34,449 nucleotides of DNA, taken from the NCBI RefSeq assembly GCF_016428855.1, contig NZ_JAELTN010000052.1, forward strand, positions 1 through 34,449, given 5' to 3'. Position numbers and translations under genes: made by a program. The notes below the pieces were generated by a model. It was given only the letters and a program-made list of their open reading frames with translations, had not been told where the DNA came from and did no database searches. The stretch comes from Pedobacter sp. ASV28. Lineage in GTDB: Bacteria > Bacteroidota > Bacteroidia > Sphingobacteriales > Sphingobacteriaceae. Below are positions 6,873 through 15,703 of this stretch, piece after piece. Position 1 is the first letter of the stretch; every line of letters starts with the position of its first letter.

Positions 6873-8600
6873 ATGAGGTACCTGCTTTCTATTTTTTGTT
6901 TTCTGGCGCTGAGCAAAGTATCGGCCCAAAAGAACTATCAGCTCAACGTGAGTTTGGTAGAAGCAGACCCTAGCCTGTTGAAAAGTCTTCAGTTTAAATC
7001 GGCACAGCCCGATAGTATCACGGTATACCAAACAGCGGCTTTGTTGGTTTCGCAGCTACAGTTTCAGGGTTACCTATTGGCCGAAGTGGAAAAACTGGTC
7101 TTTAACGATCGAAAGGTGCAGCTGCTGCTCAGGGCCAACAAGCAATATCAATTGGTGGCCTTAAGTGCCAAGTTGCCATCGGCCGTACTGCAGTCCGTAG
7201 GTTTTAGGGAAAGGAATTTTAGGGCAGTTAATTTTAACCCCAAGCAGCTTACCCAGTTATTTGAGAGCCTGCTTGTTTATTACGAGAACAACGGTTATCC
7301 CTTTGCTGCCATCGGTTTGGACAGCATCATGATGGACAGGGAAAAGATTGCCGCACAGCTGAAGGTACAGCCCAACCAACGCATTACCTATGACAGCGTA
7401 CAAGTGGTGGGGAGTGCCAAAATTGGCCAAAAATACCTGCAGAATTACCTCAATATAAGGCAGGGCGATTATTATGCAGAGAAATATGTAGGCCTAATGG
7501 AAAACAGGCTGCGGGAGCTTCCTTTCCTGGAAGTGGTCAAAAGTCCCGAAATAGGCTTTGCCAACCAAAAAGCATTGATACGGGTGTACGCAAATAAGAA
7601 AGATGCCAACCAGTTCGACGGTATATTAGGGCTACAGCAGAATGGCTCTACCGGCAAATCGCAGTTGGTAGGTAACCTTAAGCTGCACCTTTACAATGCC
7701 TTTAAGAGGGCCGAACAATTGGACTTTAATTACCAGGGGCTTGCCGGAAAAAGCCAGCTGTTAGAATTGAAGGCAAATGTTCCCCACGTATTGAATACAG
7801 AATTTGGGTTGAGCCCAAGTCTTTATCTCTATAAACAGGATACCTCGTTTTTGAATGTCGATACCAAGCTAGGCTTCAATTACCTGTTGAAGGGAAATAA
7901 TGCCTTGCAGTTTTTTATCGAGAATAAAGCGACCAGCCTGGTTTCGGTAGAAGGCTACCAAAATGCCACAGTATTGCCTCCTATTTTAGATGCCGGTACC
8001 ACCTTTTATGGTCTTGGGCTTAATCTTGAGCAGCTCGACTACCGGTTTAATCCGCGGAAAGGTTATACCCTTTCGTTAGATTTTGCCGTGGGTGCAAAAA
8101 AGATCAAGCGTAATGCGGCCATTCCCGAAGCACTCTACCAGAACGTGACTTTGAACAGTACCTCTTACCGCCTATTCAGCCGCATTAATTATTATGTTCC
8201 ATTGGCCAAACAGCTGGTGGTAGCCCTAAGCAATGAAACAGCCTTCCTAAATGGTAAATACCTATTGGAAAATGAAGTGTTTAGGCTTGGTGGACAAAAA
8301 AGCCTAAGAGGCTTTAATGAACTTTCTATATTGGCCACGGGTTATGCCTATGCTAATGCCGAACTGCGCTACCTGTTAGAACGCAACTCTTTCCTGTTCA
8401 TTTTCTATAACCAGGCCTATGTTAAAAGGAAAACAGCCGACCTGAACTACAAAGACTATCCTTTGGGCTTTGGAACGGGAATTAATTTTGAAACGAACCT
8501 TGGTATACTTTCTGTCAGCTATGCATTAGGGAAACAACAAAATAATCCACTAAATTTGCGGCAAGGGAAAATACACTTTGGTATTACCGCACTATTCTAG
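6873..8600 (+). CDS. Omp85-superfamily outer-membrane protein (BamA/TamA-like)
   Basis: The 575-residue product has a signal peptide (cleavage near VSAQ, residue 19). The N-terminal 220 or so residues look like a pair of POTRA-type modules: one contains LLVYYENNGYPFA (the family's two-residue YP turn after a helix), and another contains YDSVQVVGSAKIGQKYLQNYL leading to the RLRELPFL segment. From about residue 240 alternating polar and hydrophobic strands form a beta-barrel. The diagnostic L6-loop motif LRGF is at 478-481. Omp85 proteins insert or translocate proteins at the outer membrane; at 575 residues with few POTRA domains this is shorter than BamA and is more likely a paralogue. The next gene starts one base after its stop, so they form an operon. 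Confidence 0.82.
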   Translation: MRYLLSIFCFLALSKVSAQKNYQLNVSLVEADPSLLKSLQFKSAQPDSITVYQTAALLVSQLQFQGYLLAEVEKLVFNDRKVQLLLRANKQYQLVALSAKLPSAVLQSVGFRERNFRAVNFNPKQLTQLFESLLVYYENNGYPFAAIGLDSIMMDREKIAAQLKVQPNQRITYDSVQVVGSAKIGQKYLQNYLNIRQGDYYAEKYVGLMENRLRELPFLEVVKSPEIGFANQKALIRVYANKKDANQFDGILGLQQNGSTGKSQLVGNLKLHLYNAFKRAEQLDFNYQGLAGKSQLLELKANVPHVLNTEFGLSPSLYLYKQDTSFLNVDTKLGFNYLLKGNNALQFFIENKATSLVSVEGYQNATVLPPILDAGTTFYGLGLNLEQLDYRFNPRKGYTLSLDFAVGAKKIKRNAAIPEALYQNVTLNSTSYRLFSRINYYVPLAKQLVVALSNETAFLNGKYLLENEVFRLGGQKSLRGFNELSILATGYAYANAELRYLLERNSFLFIFYNQAYVKRKTADLNYKDYPLGFGTGINFETNLGILSVSYALGKQQNNPLNLRQGKIHFGITALF

Positions 8601-8601
8601 C

Positions 8602-9567
8602 ATGTTTAAGATACTTACTCCGTTTTTTGTTGGCCTATTGTGCTGCGTAGCTGCAAATGCCCAGCGTACCCTGCCGCAGCCAGATACGGTGGCCATGACA
8701 TCCGCTGTTACAGATGACTTATCCCTTAGGCCCGATAGCGCCATTACGGTAAGTATAGATACATTAACCCCTAAAATATTAAGGATTAGAGATTCGCTGA
8801 CCAATGCACAGTGGTTGGACAGTTTAAATGCGGGTTATGGTTTTGAGGTTTTTAATTTGAACCGCTTGATCAGCCAGGCGGCCAACTATAGGGCTGAAGT
8901 AGATTACCAGCATGGTGATCTGTTGCCAAAGGGAGAAATATGGATCTTGGGTATTATTGCTTTTTTATTGGTGCTGTTTGCAGTGCTCAAGAACACCTTT
9001 GCAAAACAACTTAGTGCGGTAGTACAGTCTTTCTATAGCAATAGGGCATTAACCAACCTGAATAAGGAAGACAACCTCATCACCTCGTGGTCTTTCTTGC
9101 TGCTGTTTATCCAATTTGGCTTTACCATTGGCATGTTTTTCTATCTGGTGGCACAATATAGGCAGTTGCAGCAGGTGCAGGAGGGCTTCTCTTTTTTTGT
9201 GGCGATTTCTATAGCCATTATTCTGCTATATCTATTAAAGATTGTATGCCTGAGAATTTTGGGTTTTGTTTTCAATGTACAGAAACCCTTGCACCAATAT
9301 GTCTCTATATTATATTTAAGTTATTTTAATGCTTCCTTATTGTTTATTCCTATTATTATCGCATTTGCCCTGTCTCCGGCCAAATATGGGTCATTGTATG
9401 TGCTTTTGGGCATACTTACCCTATTGGTAATCTTCGTTTTTCAGTTCATTAGGGCTGCGGTAAATATTTTATCTCAATATAGGTTTCCTAAATTGTATTT
9501 ATTTTTGTATTTTTGCACCCTCGAAATTTGCCCTATATTGATATTAATCAAGGCTATAGGATTATAA
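8602..9567 (+). CDS. DUF4271-type integral membrane protein
   Basis: The ATG at 8602 gives 321 residues beginning MFKILTPFFVGLLCCVAANAQ, a good signal peptide, and is preferred over an in-frame upstream start at 8578 that lies inside the previous gene. Residues 20-110 are a hydrophilic exported segment. After it come about seven hydrophobic helices, starting with IWILGIIAFLLVLFAVL and ending with FCTLEICPILILIKAIGL. The layout (exported N-terminus, TM bundle, location directly before a HemD-like gene) matches the DUF4271 family of Bacteroidota, whose function is unknown. It sits one base after the Omp85-type gene and 15 bases before hemD, so the three are likely cotranscribed. Confidence 0.75.
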   Translation: MFKILTPFFVGLLCCVAANAQRTLPQPDTVAMTSAVTDDLSLRPDSAITVSIDTLTPKILRIRDSLTNAQWLDSLNAGYGFEVFNLNRLISQAANYRAEVDYQHGDLLPKGEIWILGIIAFLLVLFAVLKNTFAKQLSAVVQSFYSNRALTNLNKEDNLITSWSFLLLFIQFGFTIGMFFYLVAQYRQLQQVQEGFSFFVAISIAIILLYLLKIVCLRILGFVFNVQKPLHQYVSILYLSYFNASLLFIPIIIAFALSPAKYGSLYVLLGILTLLVIFVFQFIRAAVNILSQYRFPKLYLFLYFCTLEICPILILIKAIGL

Positions 9568-9582
9568 GTGCTAATAAGGAAA

Positions 9583-10353
9583 ATGCAAGAAAACAAAGAA
9601 GAAAGATTGCGCAAGGTAAAAAGTATATTGGTTACTTTGCCAAAACCCGAAACTGAAAAGTCACCATATTTTGATTTAGCAAAGAAATATAATCTAAAAA
9701 TAGATTTTAGGTCTTTTATACATGTAGAAGGGGTGCCGGCCAAGGATTTTAGAAAAGAGAAGATCAATTTGGCCGACTATACTGCGGTGGTTTTTACCAG
9801 TAGAAATGCCGTAGATCATTTTTTCAGGATCTGTGAAGAAATGAGGTATGAAGTGTCTGTAAACCTTAAATATTTCTGTATTTCAGAATCTACGGCGCTT
9901 TATCTACAAAAGTATATCCAATATAGGAAGCGTAAGATCTTCTTTGGTAAACAGACTGCGGCCGACCTGGCCGAAGTGTTGAAGAAACATGCCGGTGATA
10001 AGTTCCTTTACCCATGTTCTGATGTGGCAACGGAAGATACCATGAATTTTCTGCAGAAAAATGGTTATGATGTAACGCCTGCGGTGCTGTTCAGGACAGT
10101 AGTGAGCGATCTTTCCGACTTGGCAGATGTATTTTATGATGTTCTTGCTTTTTTTAGTCCATCGAGCATACAATCACTGTATATAAATTTCCCCAATTTT
10201 CTACAAAACAATACTAGGATTGCAACTTTTGGACTCAATACACAAAAGGCGGTGGCCGAAAAAGGCTTAATTGTGGATATCGCAGCGCCCAATCCAGAGG
10301 CTCCTTCCATGATCATGGCTTTGGAAAACTATATCAAAAAATCTAATAAATAG
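9583..10353 (+). CDS. hemD: Uroporphyrinogen-III synthase-like protein (HemD)
   Basis: The ATG at 9583, preceded by aagga, gives 256 residues starting MQENKEERLRKVKSILVTLP; an in-frame GTG at 9568 is less likely. The protein shows the two-lobed HemD pattern: a first lobe with VVFTSRNAVDHFF (the conserved F-T-S-x-N-A-V), a linker with FFGKQTAADLAEVLKKH, and a second lobe with VLAFFSPSSIQSL (F-x-S-P-S) and IATFGLNTQKAV (the G-x-x-T segment, here GLNTQKA). HemD closes hydroxymethylbilane to uroporphyrinogen III in haem synthesis. The combination with a DUF4271 gene is common in Bacteroidota, and these HemD forms carry an extra basic N-terminus as seen here. It is the last gene before a ~360-base gap. 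Confidence 0.85.
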   Translation: MQENKEERLRKVKSILVTLPKPETEKSPYFDLAKKYNLKIDFRSFIHVEGVPAKDFRKEKINLADYTAVVFTSRNAVDHFFRICEEMRYEVSVNLKYFCISESTALYLQKYIQYRKRKIFFGKQTAADLAEVLKKHAGDKFLYPCSDVATEDTMNFLQKNGYDVTPAVLFRTVVSDLSDLADVFYDVLAFFSPSSIQSLYINFPNFLQNNTRIATFGLNTQKAVAEKGLIVDIAAPNPEAPSMIMALENYIKKSNK

Positions 10354-10715
10354 ATAAAATTTACTTATTTTTTGGTATTGATATTCAGTGGTTTATGGAC
10401 TATCTTGCAGCAGCTTGGTCTTTTTTTCTGTTTTTGGTGAAAAAACAACAATAAATTGCTGTTCAGTTCGTTAACTTCTGTTTGAAGGCTTAACATTTGG
10501 TTAAAACTTGTGCTTTTTTGCTGATTATGGCACTTTCTAGCTTCATTGGGATAGGGTGGTGGACCTAAAATTAAATTTTACAGTCCCTCACTTTTGCGAT
10601 GAAGGAAAATGTTAATAAAATTAATGCTTAAGAAAAAGTGTGGATTTTTTTGTGCGAATAGTTGTAAATCTCAATGTTAATTGATAAAATTGCTATAAAA
10701 TTGCTTAGACAACAT
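10354..10715 (+). other. Intergenic region ahead of the gld operon
   Basis: About 360 AT-rich bases without a gene. It must hold the gldK promoter and 5' leader, because hemD ends at 10353 and the next start is at 10716. No strong terminator follows hemD, and I could not identify a promoter pair with the expected spacing. Confidence 0.45.
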
Positions 10716-12032
10716 ATGAAGAAAATTTACTTTCTTACATTTATTATAATTTCTGCCATGCTTTCGAGCTGTGGGAAGGGTGGCCAGGGAGAGCTCATAG
10801 GTGCCTACAACAGAAAATTTAAGAACAACAAAATCCCTTTGGGGATGGTCTATATACCTGGTGGTCGTAACCTGATCGGGATGACTGATGAAGATATTAC
10901 CTTCTATCAGGGCAAGCAGAGCAAAATGGTTTCCTTTAATCCCTTTTATATGGATCAAACCGAAATCACCAATGCAGAATATAGACAGTTTGTAAATTGG
11001 GTGAGAGACTCAGTGGCCATTACCAAATTTTTACAAGGTACCGAATACTTTATCAAACCAAAAACTTCGGCTGGGGCAACAGCGCCTAAATTCCAACATA
11101 TAGACTGGAGGAAAGTAGGGAACGGTAGTGCCTTATGGAACAATAAAAAGCCCGATATCAACAATAAGCTAAAGGGGATGTATATTAACGATAACTTATC
11201 TCAATTCTCTCATGGAGGAAATGATAAGGACATCGATAAAAGATTGTTGAGATACGCCTATATTTCAAAGAATATTGATCTGGCCCTGCAAAATGGCGCC
11301 AATTCGGAAAGGATAGACAACTATGATATCTATACCGATAACCCTGACCTGTCAAAACCAAACCAGCACCCTTCGGTACTGGTGTATCCCGATACCTTGG
11401 TATGGCGACGCGATTATACCTATGAATATAACGATCCAATGGTAGAGGCCTACTTTAACCACCCTTCTTATGATAGATATCCAGTGGTTGGGGTAACCTG
11501 GGAGCAGGCAAATGCTTTTTGCGCTTGGAGAACCGAGTTTTATGAAAATGTGGCCAGACAAAGAAAAATGCCCGTTAATTCGAGATTGAAATATGCTTTG
11601 CCTACGGAAGCCGAATTTGAATATGCGGCCAGGGGCGGAAGAACCCAGACTAAATACCCTTGGGGAGGACCTTACATCATGAATGCAAGGGGATGCCTGC
11701 AAGCCAACTTTAAGGTAGGTAGGGGTAATTATGTAGACGATGGTGCTTTGTATACCGTAGAAGCAAAAGCTTATTTGCCAAATGATTATGGATTGTACAA
11801 TATGGCGGGCAATGTGGCCGAATGGACTTTAGATGCTTATAATAAAGCCTCTGTGGAAGATAAAAACCCAATTTTTAGAAAAGGTAACCGTAAAGTGGTT
11901 AAAGGAGGTTCTTGGAAAGATATAGGATTCTTCCTACAGAATTCGGTGGCTTCTTATGAATATCAGGATGTGCCCAGATCTTATATCGGATTTAGATGCG
12001 TGTCCCATTTCCCAGGTAATAGCCTGCTGTAA
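10716..12032 (+). CDS. gldK: Gliding motility/T9SS lipoprotein GldK (PorK)
   Basis: Starting at the ATG at 10716 (an upstream in-frame ATG at 10674 would bury the signal), the product has 438 residues and a lipoprotein signal ending MLSSC at Cys19. The body is a formylglycine-generating-enzyme/sulfatase-modifying fold: IPGGRNLIGMTDED at the start, DQTEITNAEYRQFVNW, YPVVGVTWEQANAFCAWR, LPTEAEFEYAARGG, GNVAEWTLDAY, VKGGSWKD and YIGFRCV at the end. GldK is taken to be structural rather than enzymatic: with GldN it forms the periplasmic ring of the type IX system under the outer membrane. It opens the gldKLMN operon, with 51 bases to gldL. Confidence 0.94.
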   Translation: MKKIYFLTFIIISAMLSSCGKGGQGELIGAYNRKFKNNKIPLGMVYIPGGRNLIGMTDEDITFYQGKQSKMVSFNPFYMDQTEITNAEYRQFVNWVRDSVAITKFLQGTEYFIKPKTSAGATAPKFQHIDWRKVGNGSALWNNKKPDINNKLKGMYINDNLSQFSHGGNDKDIDKRLLRYAYISKNIDLALQNGANSERIDNYDIYTDNPDLSKPNQHPSVLVYPDTLVWRRDYTYEYNDPMVEAYFNHPSYDRYPVVGVTWEQANAFCAWRTEFYENVARQRKMPVNSRLKYALPTEAEFEYAARGGRTQTKYPWGGPYIMNARGCLQANFKVGRGNYVDDGALYTVEAKAYLPNDYGLYNMAGNVAEWTLDAYNKASVEDKNPIFRKGNRKVVKGGSWKDIGFFLQNSVASYEYQDVPRSYIGFRCVSHFPGNSLL

Positions 12033-12083
12033 AAAATACTAGATAAGTAAACCACAAACTCAAAAAATAAACAATTTAAAACT

Positions 12084-12887
12084 ATGGCGGCAAAATTTGC
12101 TACAAAGGAAGCGAAATTACACTTGGCAACATCTATTGGTGCATCTGTTGTAATTGTTGGTGCATTATTCAAGATTCTTCACTTGGGAGGCATTTGGGGA
12201 AGTATCATGATTGGTGTTGGATTAGGAGTAGAAGCATTTTTATTCTTATTGGGAGGTTTCTTCCCTCCACATCCAGATCTTCCATGGGAAAAAGCATATC
12301 CTGAGTTAAAAGAGGGAGCGCCGGCAAGGGATAAATCGAGAGAAGGAGACGTCTCGCCTAATACTTCGGCCATTAGTGCCCTAAGTGAAGTGGTGAATAA
12401 AGAGATTGGTGCCGACCTTATCAAAGAACTGGGCACTGGCCTGCGTACCTTTGGTGACAAGGTAGCTACAATTTCCAATGTGGCCGATGCTTCGTTGGCA
12501 ACAACTGAATTTACAGATAAGGTGAAAACGGTATCTACCAGTTTCGATCACCTGAATACCGCTTTTGGAAAGGCAACGGCTCAATTGGCCGAACTTGGCG
12601 AAAGTCATGCCGACTCAAAAGCATACCACGAACAAGTTAACAACCTGGCCAAGAACTTATCGGCTTTAAATGCTGTTTATGAATTGGAATTGCAAGATTC
12701 AAGCGCACATTTAAAATCAATGAACAAGTTTTATCAAAACCTAGCCTTGACCATGGACAACTTTAGCGATTCGATGGAAGATTCTAAACAGTTCAAGGAA
12801 GAAGTAGGTAAACTAGCTAAAAACTTATCGTCGTTAAATGCTATTTATGGCAACATGTTAACGGCTATGAACCAACCAAGAGCTTAA
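12084..12887 (+). CDS. gldL: T9SS/gliding motor protein GldL (PorL)
   Basis: A 267-residue inner-membrane protein. Two helices lie at about residues 16-34 and 38-58; between and after them the sequence KILHLGG, GLGVEAFLFLLGGFFPP and DLPWEKAYPEL matches GldL well. Glu50 lies in helix 2 and is the likely counterpart of the conserved proton-channel glutamate of the GldLM motor. The rest is cytoplasmic and helical. Residues 177-204 and 233-260 form an internal repeat with the shared core LAKNLS-[AS]-LNA-[VI]-Y. GldL with GldM uses the proton gradient to power type IX secretion and gliding. It is 51 bases after gldK and 39 before gldM. Confidence 0.95.
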   Translation: MAAKFATKEAKLHLATSIGASVVIVGALFKILHLGGIWGSIMIGVGLGVEAFLFLLGGFFPPHPDLPWEKAYPELKEGAPARDKSREGDVSPNTSAISALSEVVNKEIGADLIKELGTGLRTFGDKVATISNVADASLATTEFTDKVKTVSTSFDHLNTAFGKATAQLAELGESHADSKAYHEQVNNLAKNLSALNAVYELELQDSSAHLKSMNKFYQNLALTMDNFSDSMEDSKQFKEEVGKLAKNLSSLNAIYGNMLTAMNQPRA

Positions 12888-12926
12888 TTAGTCATATTAA
12901 CAATTACTAGAAAAAACTAATTTAAT

Positions 12927-14450
12927 ATGGCAGTAGGTAAGGAAACCGCAAGGCAGAAGATGATCGGTATCATGTATTTGGTACTGTTGGCTATGCTTGC
13001 GCTCAATGTTTCAGACTTGGTGTTAAAAGCTTTCAGAAATATTAACGATAGCTTGAATACATCCAAAAATAATGTTGAAAACAACATTACACAACTTTTA
13101 AGTAACTACGCAAACACCAAGGCAAAAGAAAGCACAGATAATGCCGAAAGACTTAAGAGAGCTCAGGAAGCACAAAAAATAGGTGAAGACTTAATAAAGT
13201 ACATCAATAAGCTTCAAGATCAGATTGCAGCGGATGGTTTTGATGAAAATGGCGATTTAAAGCAAAAGAACAATCTAGATATTGGTCAGAACATAATGGG
13301 TAGTGATACCGAACATAAGGCAGGGAAAAAATTGCAGGCCGAGATTAACAAGACAGGTCAGAAATTGGCTTCTCTTTTACAGCATGATGAAGGAAAACCA
13401 ACTTTTATGTTGCAGGCCTTAGATCCTGTAAAACCTAGAGCAGGAGAGCCTAAAACCTGGACTGGCAATAATTTTGGAGAGGGCGTTCCATTGGTCGCTT
13501 TCAGGACCATTTTAACCATGATCCAGAACGATACCAAAAATATGGAAGCCGATGTGATCAATAAAATATTGGCCGATAAGCCTATGGTTACCCTCGATCA
13601 GTTTCAGGCAGTGGCAGTAGCCCCTTCTTCTTATGTAATTCAGGGCCAACCCTATAAAGCGGAGATTTACCTAACGGCAAGTGACTCGAAATCGAACCCA
13701 GATATTACCGTAAATGGAAACAAATTGCCAACGGAAAATGGCAAAGGTGTTTACACTGGTGGTACAGGTAGCGTAGGTACTTTTACGTGGAAAGGTACCA
13801 TTAGGGTAAAAGATAGAACGGGTAAAGTTACCCCTTATGAAACCCCAACGATGACCTATCAGGTGGCTAAGCCATCGGCAAGTATTTCTTCTGATAAGTT
13901 GAATGTGATCTATGCGGGTATTCCTAATCCATTTACGATATCGGCACCAGGTTTCCCTGATGTAAATGCGACTATCTCTGGAGGTTCTTTGTCGGGCTCT
14001 GGTGGTAAATACATGATCAATGTACCAGGTTCCTTAGTGGGCAAGGAAGTTTCCATCAATGTTTCTGGAAAGAATGGTACCACTACATTGCCATTGGGCT
14101 CACAAAAATTTAGGGTAAAGGCCGTGCCTGATCCTGTAGCTAAGTTTGCAGGTAAAAAAGGAGGAATCATGTCAGCCAGTAAAATGGCCAGTACAGACCA
14201 GATTGTTGCCGAGCTTGAAAATTTTGAATTCGATCTGAATGTTAAAGTCATAAAATTCACCGTTACCATTATGAGACCGCGTCAAGATCCGATGCCTTTC
14301 TACTGTACCGGCGATAACTTCAACAGTCAGGCCAAGGCTGCCATTGCCTCTCTGCCTTTTGGTTCTAAGGTGTTTATTGAGAATGTAATTGCGCAAATGC
14401 CAGATGGGCGTCAGCCTGCCTTGAATTCAATGGTATTTACCATTAACTAA
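12927..14450 (+). CDS. gldM: T9SS/gliding motor protein GldM (PorM)
   Basis: The 507-residue product begins MAVGKETARQKMIGIMYLVL, the typical GldM N-terminus: a short cytoplasmic stretch and one transmembrane helix at about 12-31. Arg9 matches the arginine thought to pair with the GldL glutamate. Residues 45-220 are a helical periplasmic section; from about 225 to the end come three mainly beta domains ending in GSKVFIENVIAQMPDGRQ and VFTIN. The protein spans the periplasm as a dimer and carries motion from GldL to the GldKN ring. The length is close to that of the family (about 510-520). It is seven bases from gldN, in one operon. Confidence 0.95.
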   Translation: MAVGKETARQKMIGIMYLVLLAMLALNVSDLVLKAFRNINDSLNTSKNNVENNITQLLSNYANTKAKESTDNAERLKRAQEAQKIGEDLIKYINKLQDQIAADGFDENGDLKQKNNLDIGQNIMGSDTEHKAGKKLQAEINKTGQKLASLLQHDEGKPTFMLQALDPVKPRAGEPKTWTGNNFGEGVPLVAFRTILTMIQNDTKNMEADVINKILADKPMVTLDQFQAVAVAPSSYVIQGQPYKAEIYLTASDSKSNPDITVNGNKLPTENGKGVYTGGTGSVGTFTWKGTIRVKDRTGKVTPYETPTMTYQVAKPSASISSDKLNVIYAGIPNPFTISAPGFPDVNATISGGSLSGSGGKYMINVPGSLVGKEVSINVSGKNGTTTLPLGSQKFRVKAVPDPVAKFAGKKGGIMSASKMASTDQIVAELENFEFDLNVKVIKFTVTIMRPRQDPMPFYCTGDNFNSQAKAAIASLPFGSKVFIENVIAQMPDGRQPALNSMVFTIN

Positions 14451-14457
14451 TATTGTT

Positions 14458-15456
14458 ATGAAAAAAATATTTCTATTTGTTGTTCTTGTATCGTTATCGA
14501 CGGTTCTTTTTGCGCAAAACAAAAAGGGTACAGGTAAGAATACACCTGCAAAGAAACCCACAGTGACCAAGGCTAAAACAGAAACACCACCTCCTGTTAC
14601 ACCAGTAAAAGAAGAAGTGAAACCTAAAAAGCCTAGAAAACCTAAGCAGGATGGCTATGTTTTTGCCAAAGATACCATTGTAGCAGAACCGATCCCTTAT
14701 CCGGAAATTAAAAAGGAAGACATTGTTTACACCAAGCGGGTTTGGCGTATTATTGACTTTAGGGATAAAGGTAATCAGGTGTTGACTTCTCCAAAAGTTA
14801 ATTTGATAGGGGTGATTTATGATGCCATTAGCAAAGGGGAGTTGGAGCTGTTTGGGATAGATGACGAATCCTTTGAAAGAGACCCGGTTTCGGCAGAAAA
14901 ACCTAAGAACAGTAAGAAGTCATTGGCTGATACTTCATTTTTGGGCATAAACCCAAATACCAATGAATTAAATGGGGCCAACAACGATTTTTTTGCCCAA
15001 GCATTTAAAGGCTTGAGGTTGAAGGAAGATTGGATTTTTGATGTAAAAAGAGGAGTTTTTGAACCTCGTATTGTAGGTATTGCACCCATAAGGTTAGATA
15101 GCAGGGCGGCTTTAAACGCTGATGGTACACCTGTTGTAGGCGCTGATGGACAGCCGATGGCACCAACTGTAACTGAGCAGCCTGTTGGATGGATCTATTT
15201 TGATGACCTGAGAACCCTGCTGGCCAATACAAAAATAGCAAATGACGGCAACGATAATTCGGGGCTGACTTTCGATGATATTTTTCTAAGAAGATTATTC
15301 TTTAGCCACATTACCAAAACGTCCAATTCTGCAGATTTGAGAATAGAAGACCTGATGGAAAATGGAAAAGCCTTAACGCCAAAGGAAAGGCTGCTTGAAG
15401 CGGAAAGAATTAAAAAGAAAATGGCCGACTTTGAACAAGGTCTTTGGGAATACTAG
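14458..15456 (+). CDS. gldN: T9SS/gliding periplasmic protein GldN (PorN)
   Basis: The 332-residue product has a signal peptide (MKKIFLFVVLVSLSTVLFAQ) followed by a Lys-, Pro- and Thr-rich linker to about residue 65. The conserved GldN domain then starts with YTKRVWRIIDFRDKGNQVL, continues through IGVIYDAISKGELELFG and LRLKEDWIFDVKRGVFEPRI to VGWIYFDDLRTLLA, and ends with FDDIFLRRLFFSHITK. Family knowledge: GldN binds GldK to make the periplasmic ring needed for secretion. It is the last gene of gldKLMN; a strong intrinsic terminator starts 14 bases after its stop. Confidence 0.94.
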   Translation: MKKIFLFVVLVSLSTVLFAQNKKGTGKNTPAKKPTVTKAKTETPPPVTPVKEEVKPKKPRKPKQDGYVFAKDTIVAEPIPYPEIKKEDIVYTKRVWRIIDFRDKGNQVLTSPKVNLIGVIYDAISKGELELFGIDDESFERDPVSAEKPKNSKKSLADTSFLGINPNTNELNGANNDFFAQAFKGLRLKEDWIFDVKRGVFEPRIVGIAPIRLDSRAALNADGTPVVGADGQPMAPTVTEQPVGWIYFDDLRTLLANTKIANDGNDNSGLTFDDIFLRRLFFSHITKTSNSADLRIEDLMENGKALTPKERLLEAERIKKKMADFEQGLWEY

Positions 15457-15469
15457 CCCAGATCATATA

Positions 15470-15504
15470 AAAAGCTCCGATGTAAATCGGAGCTTTTCTT
15501 TTTT
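15470..15504 (+). terminator. Intrinsic terminator of the gld operon
   Basis: A perfect 12-base inverted repeat (arms 15470-15481 and 15486-15497) encloses the 4-base loop gtaa and is followed by cttttctttttt. The arms hold CTCCGAT/ATCGGAG, the same core as the palindromic dispersed repeat 70 bases further on. Confidence 0.93.
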
Positions 15505-15558
15505 AAAAGGGATCTATAGAACGGGAAGCTTCCTTCAAGTTAACCCAATAATATGCTT

Positions 15559-15604
15559 TGTCATTCCAACGCTAGGCGTGCTCCGATTTATCGGAGAGGA
15601 ATCT
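15559..15604 (+). repeat. Palindromic dispersed repeat, copy B
   Basis: A 46-base copy of the family seen at 6264-6310 and 31668-31714, here with ctccgat-tt-atcggag fully paired. It lies in the convergent gap between gldN and uvrC. Confidence 0.8.
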
Positions 15605-15624
15605 AATCAATAGAAGGTTAGGTA

Positions 15625-15665
15625 CATCTTCACTTCACAGCCTTTCCTGTGCCGAAGTGAAGATG
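15625..15665. terminator. Strong hairpin between convergent genes
   Basis: A perfect 12-base inverted repeat, catcttcacttc (15625-15636) and gaagtgaagatg (15654-15665), with a further acag/ctgt pairing inside the loop. On the plus strand it is followed by ctctttt; on the minus strand it lies 38 bases beyond the uvrC stop but without a clear T tract. It may end transcription from one or both sides. Confidence 0.6.
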
Positions 15666-15703
15666 CTCTTTTGAATTCAACATCTCCCTTTTCTGAAAGG
15701 ATG

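Noticed and set aside
10674..10715. Earlier start for GldK
   Set aside because: It would place 14 residues before the lipoprotein signal and abolish its normal form.
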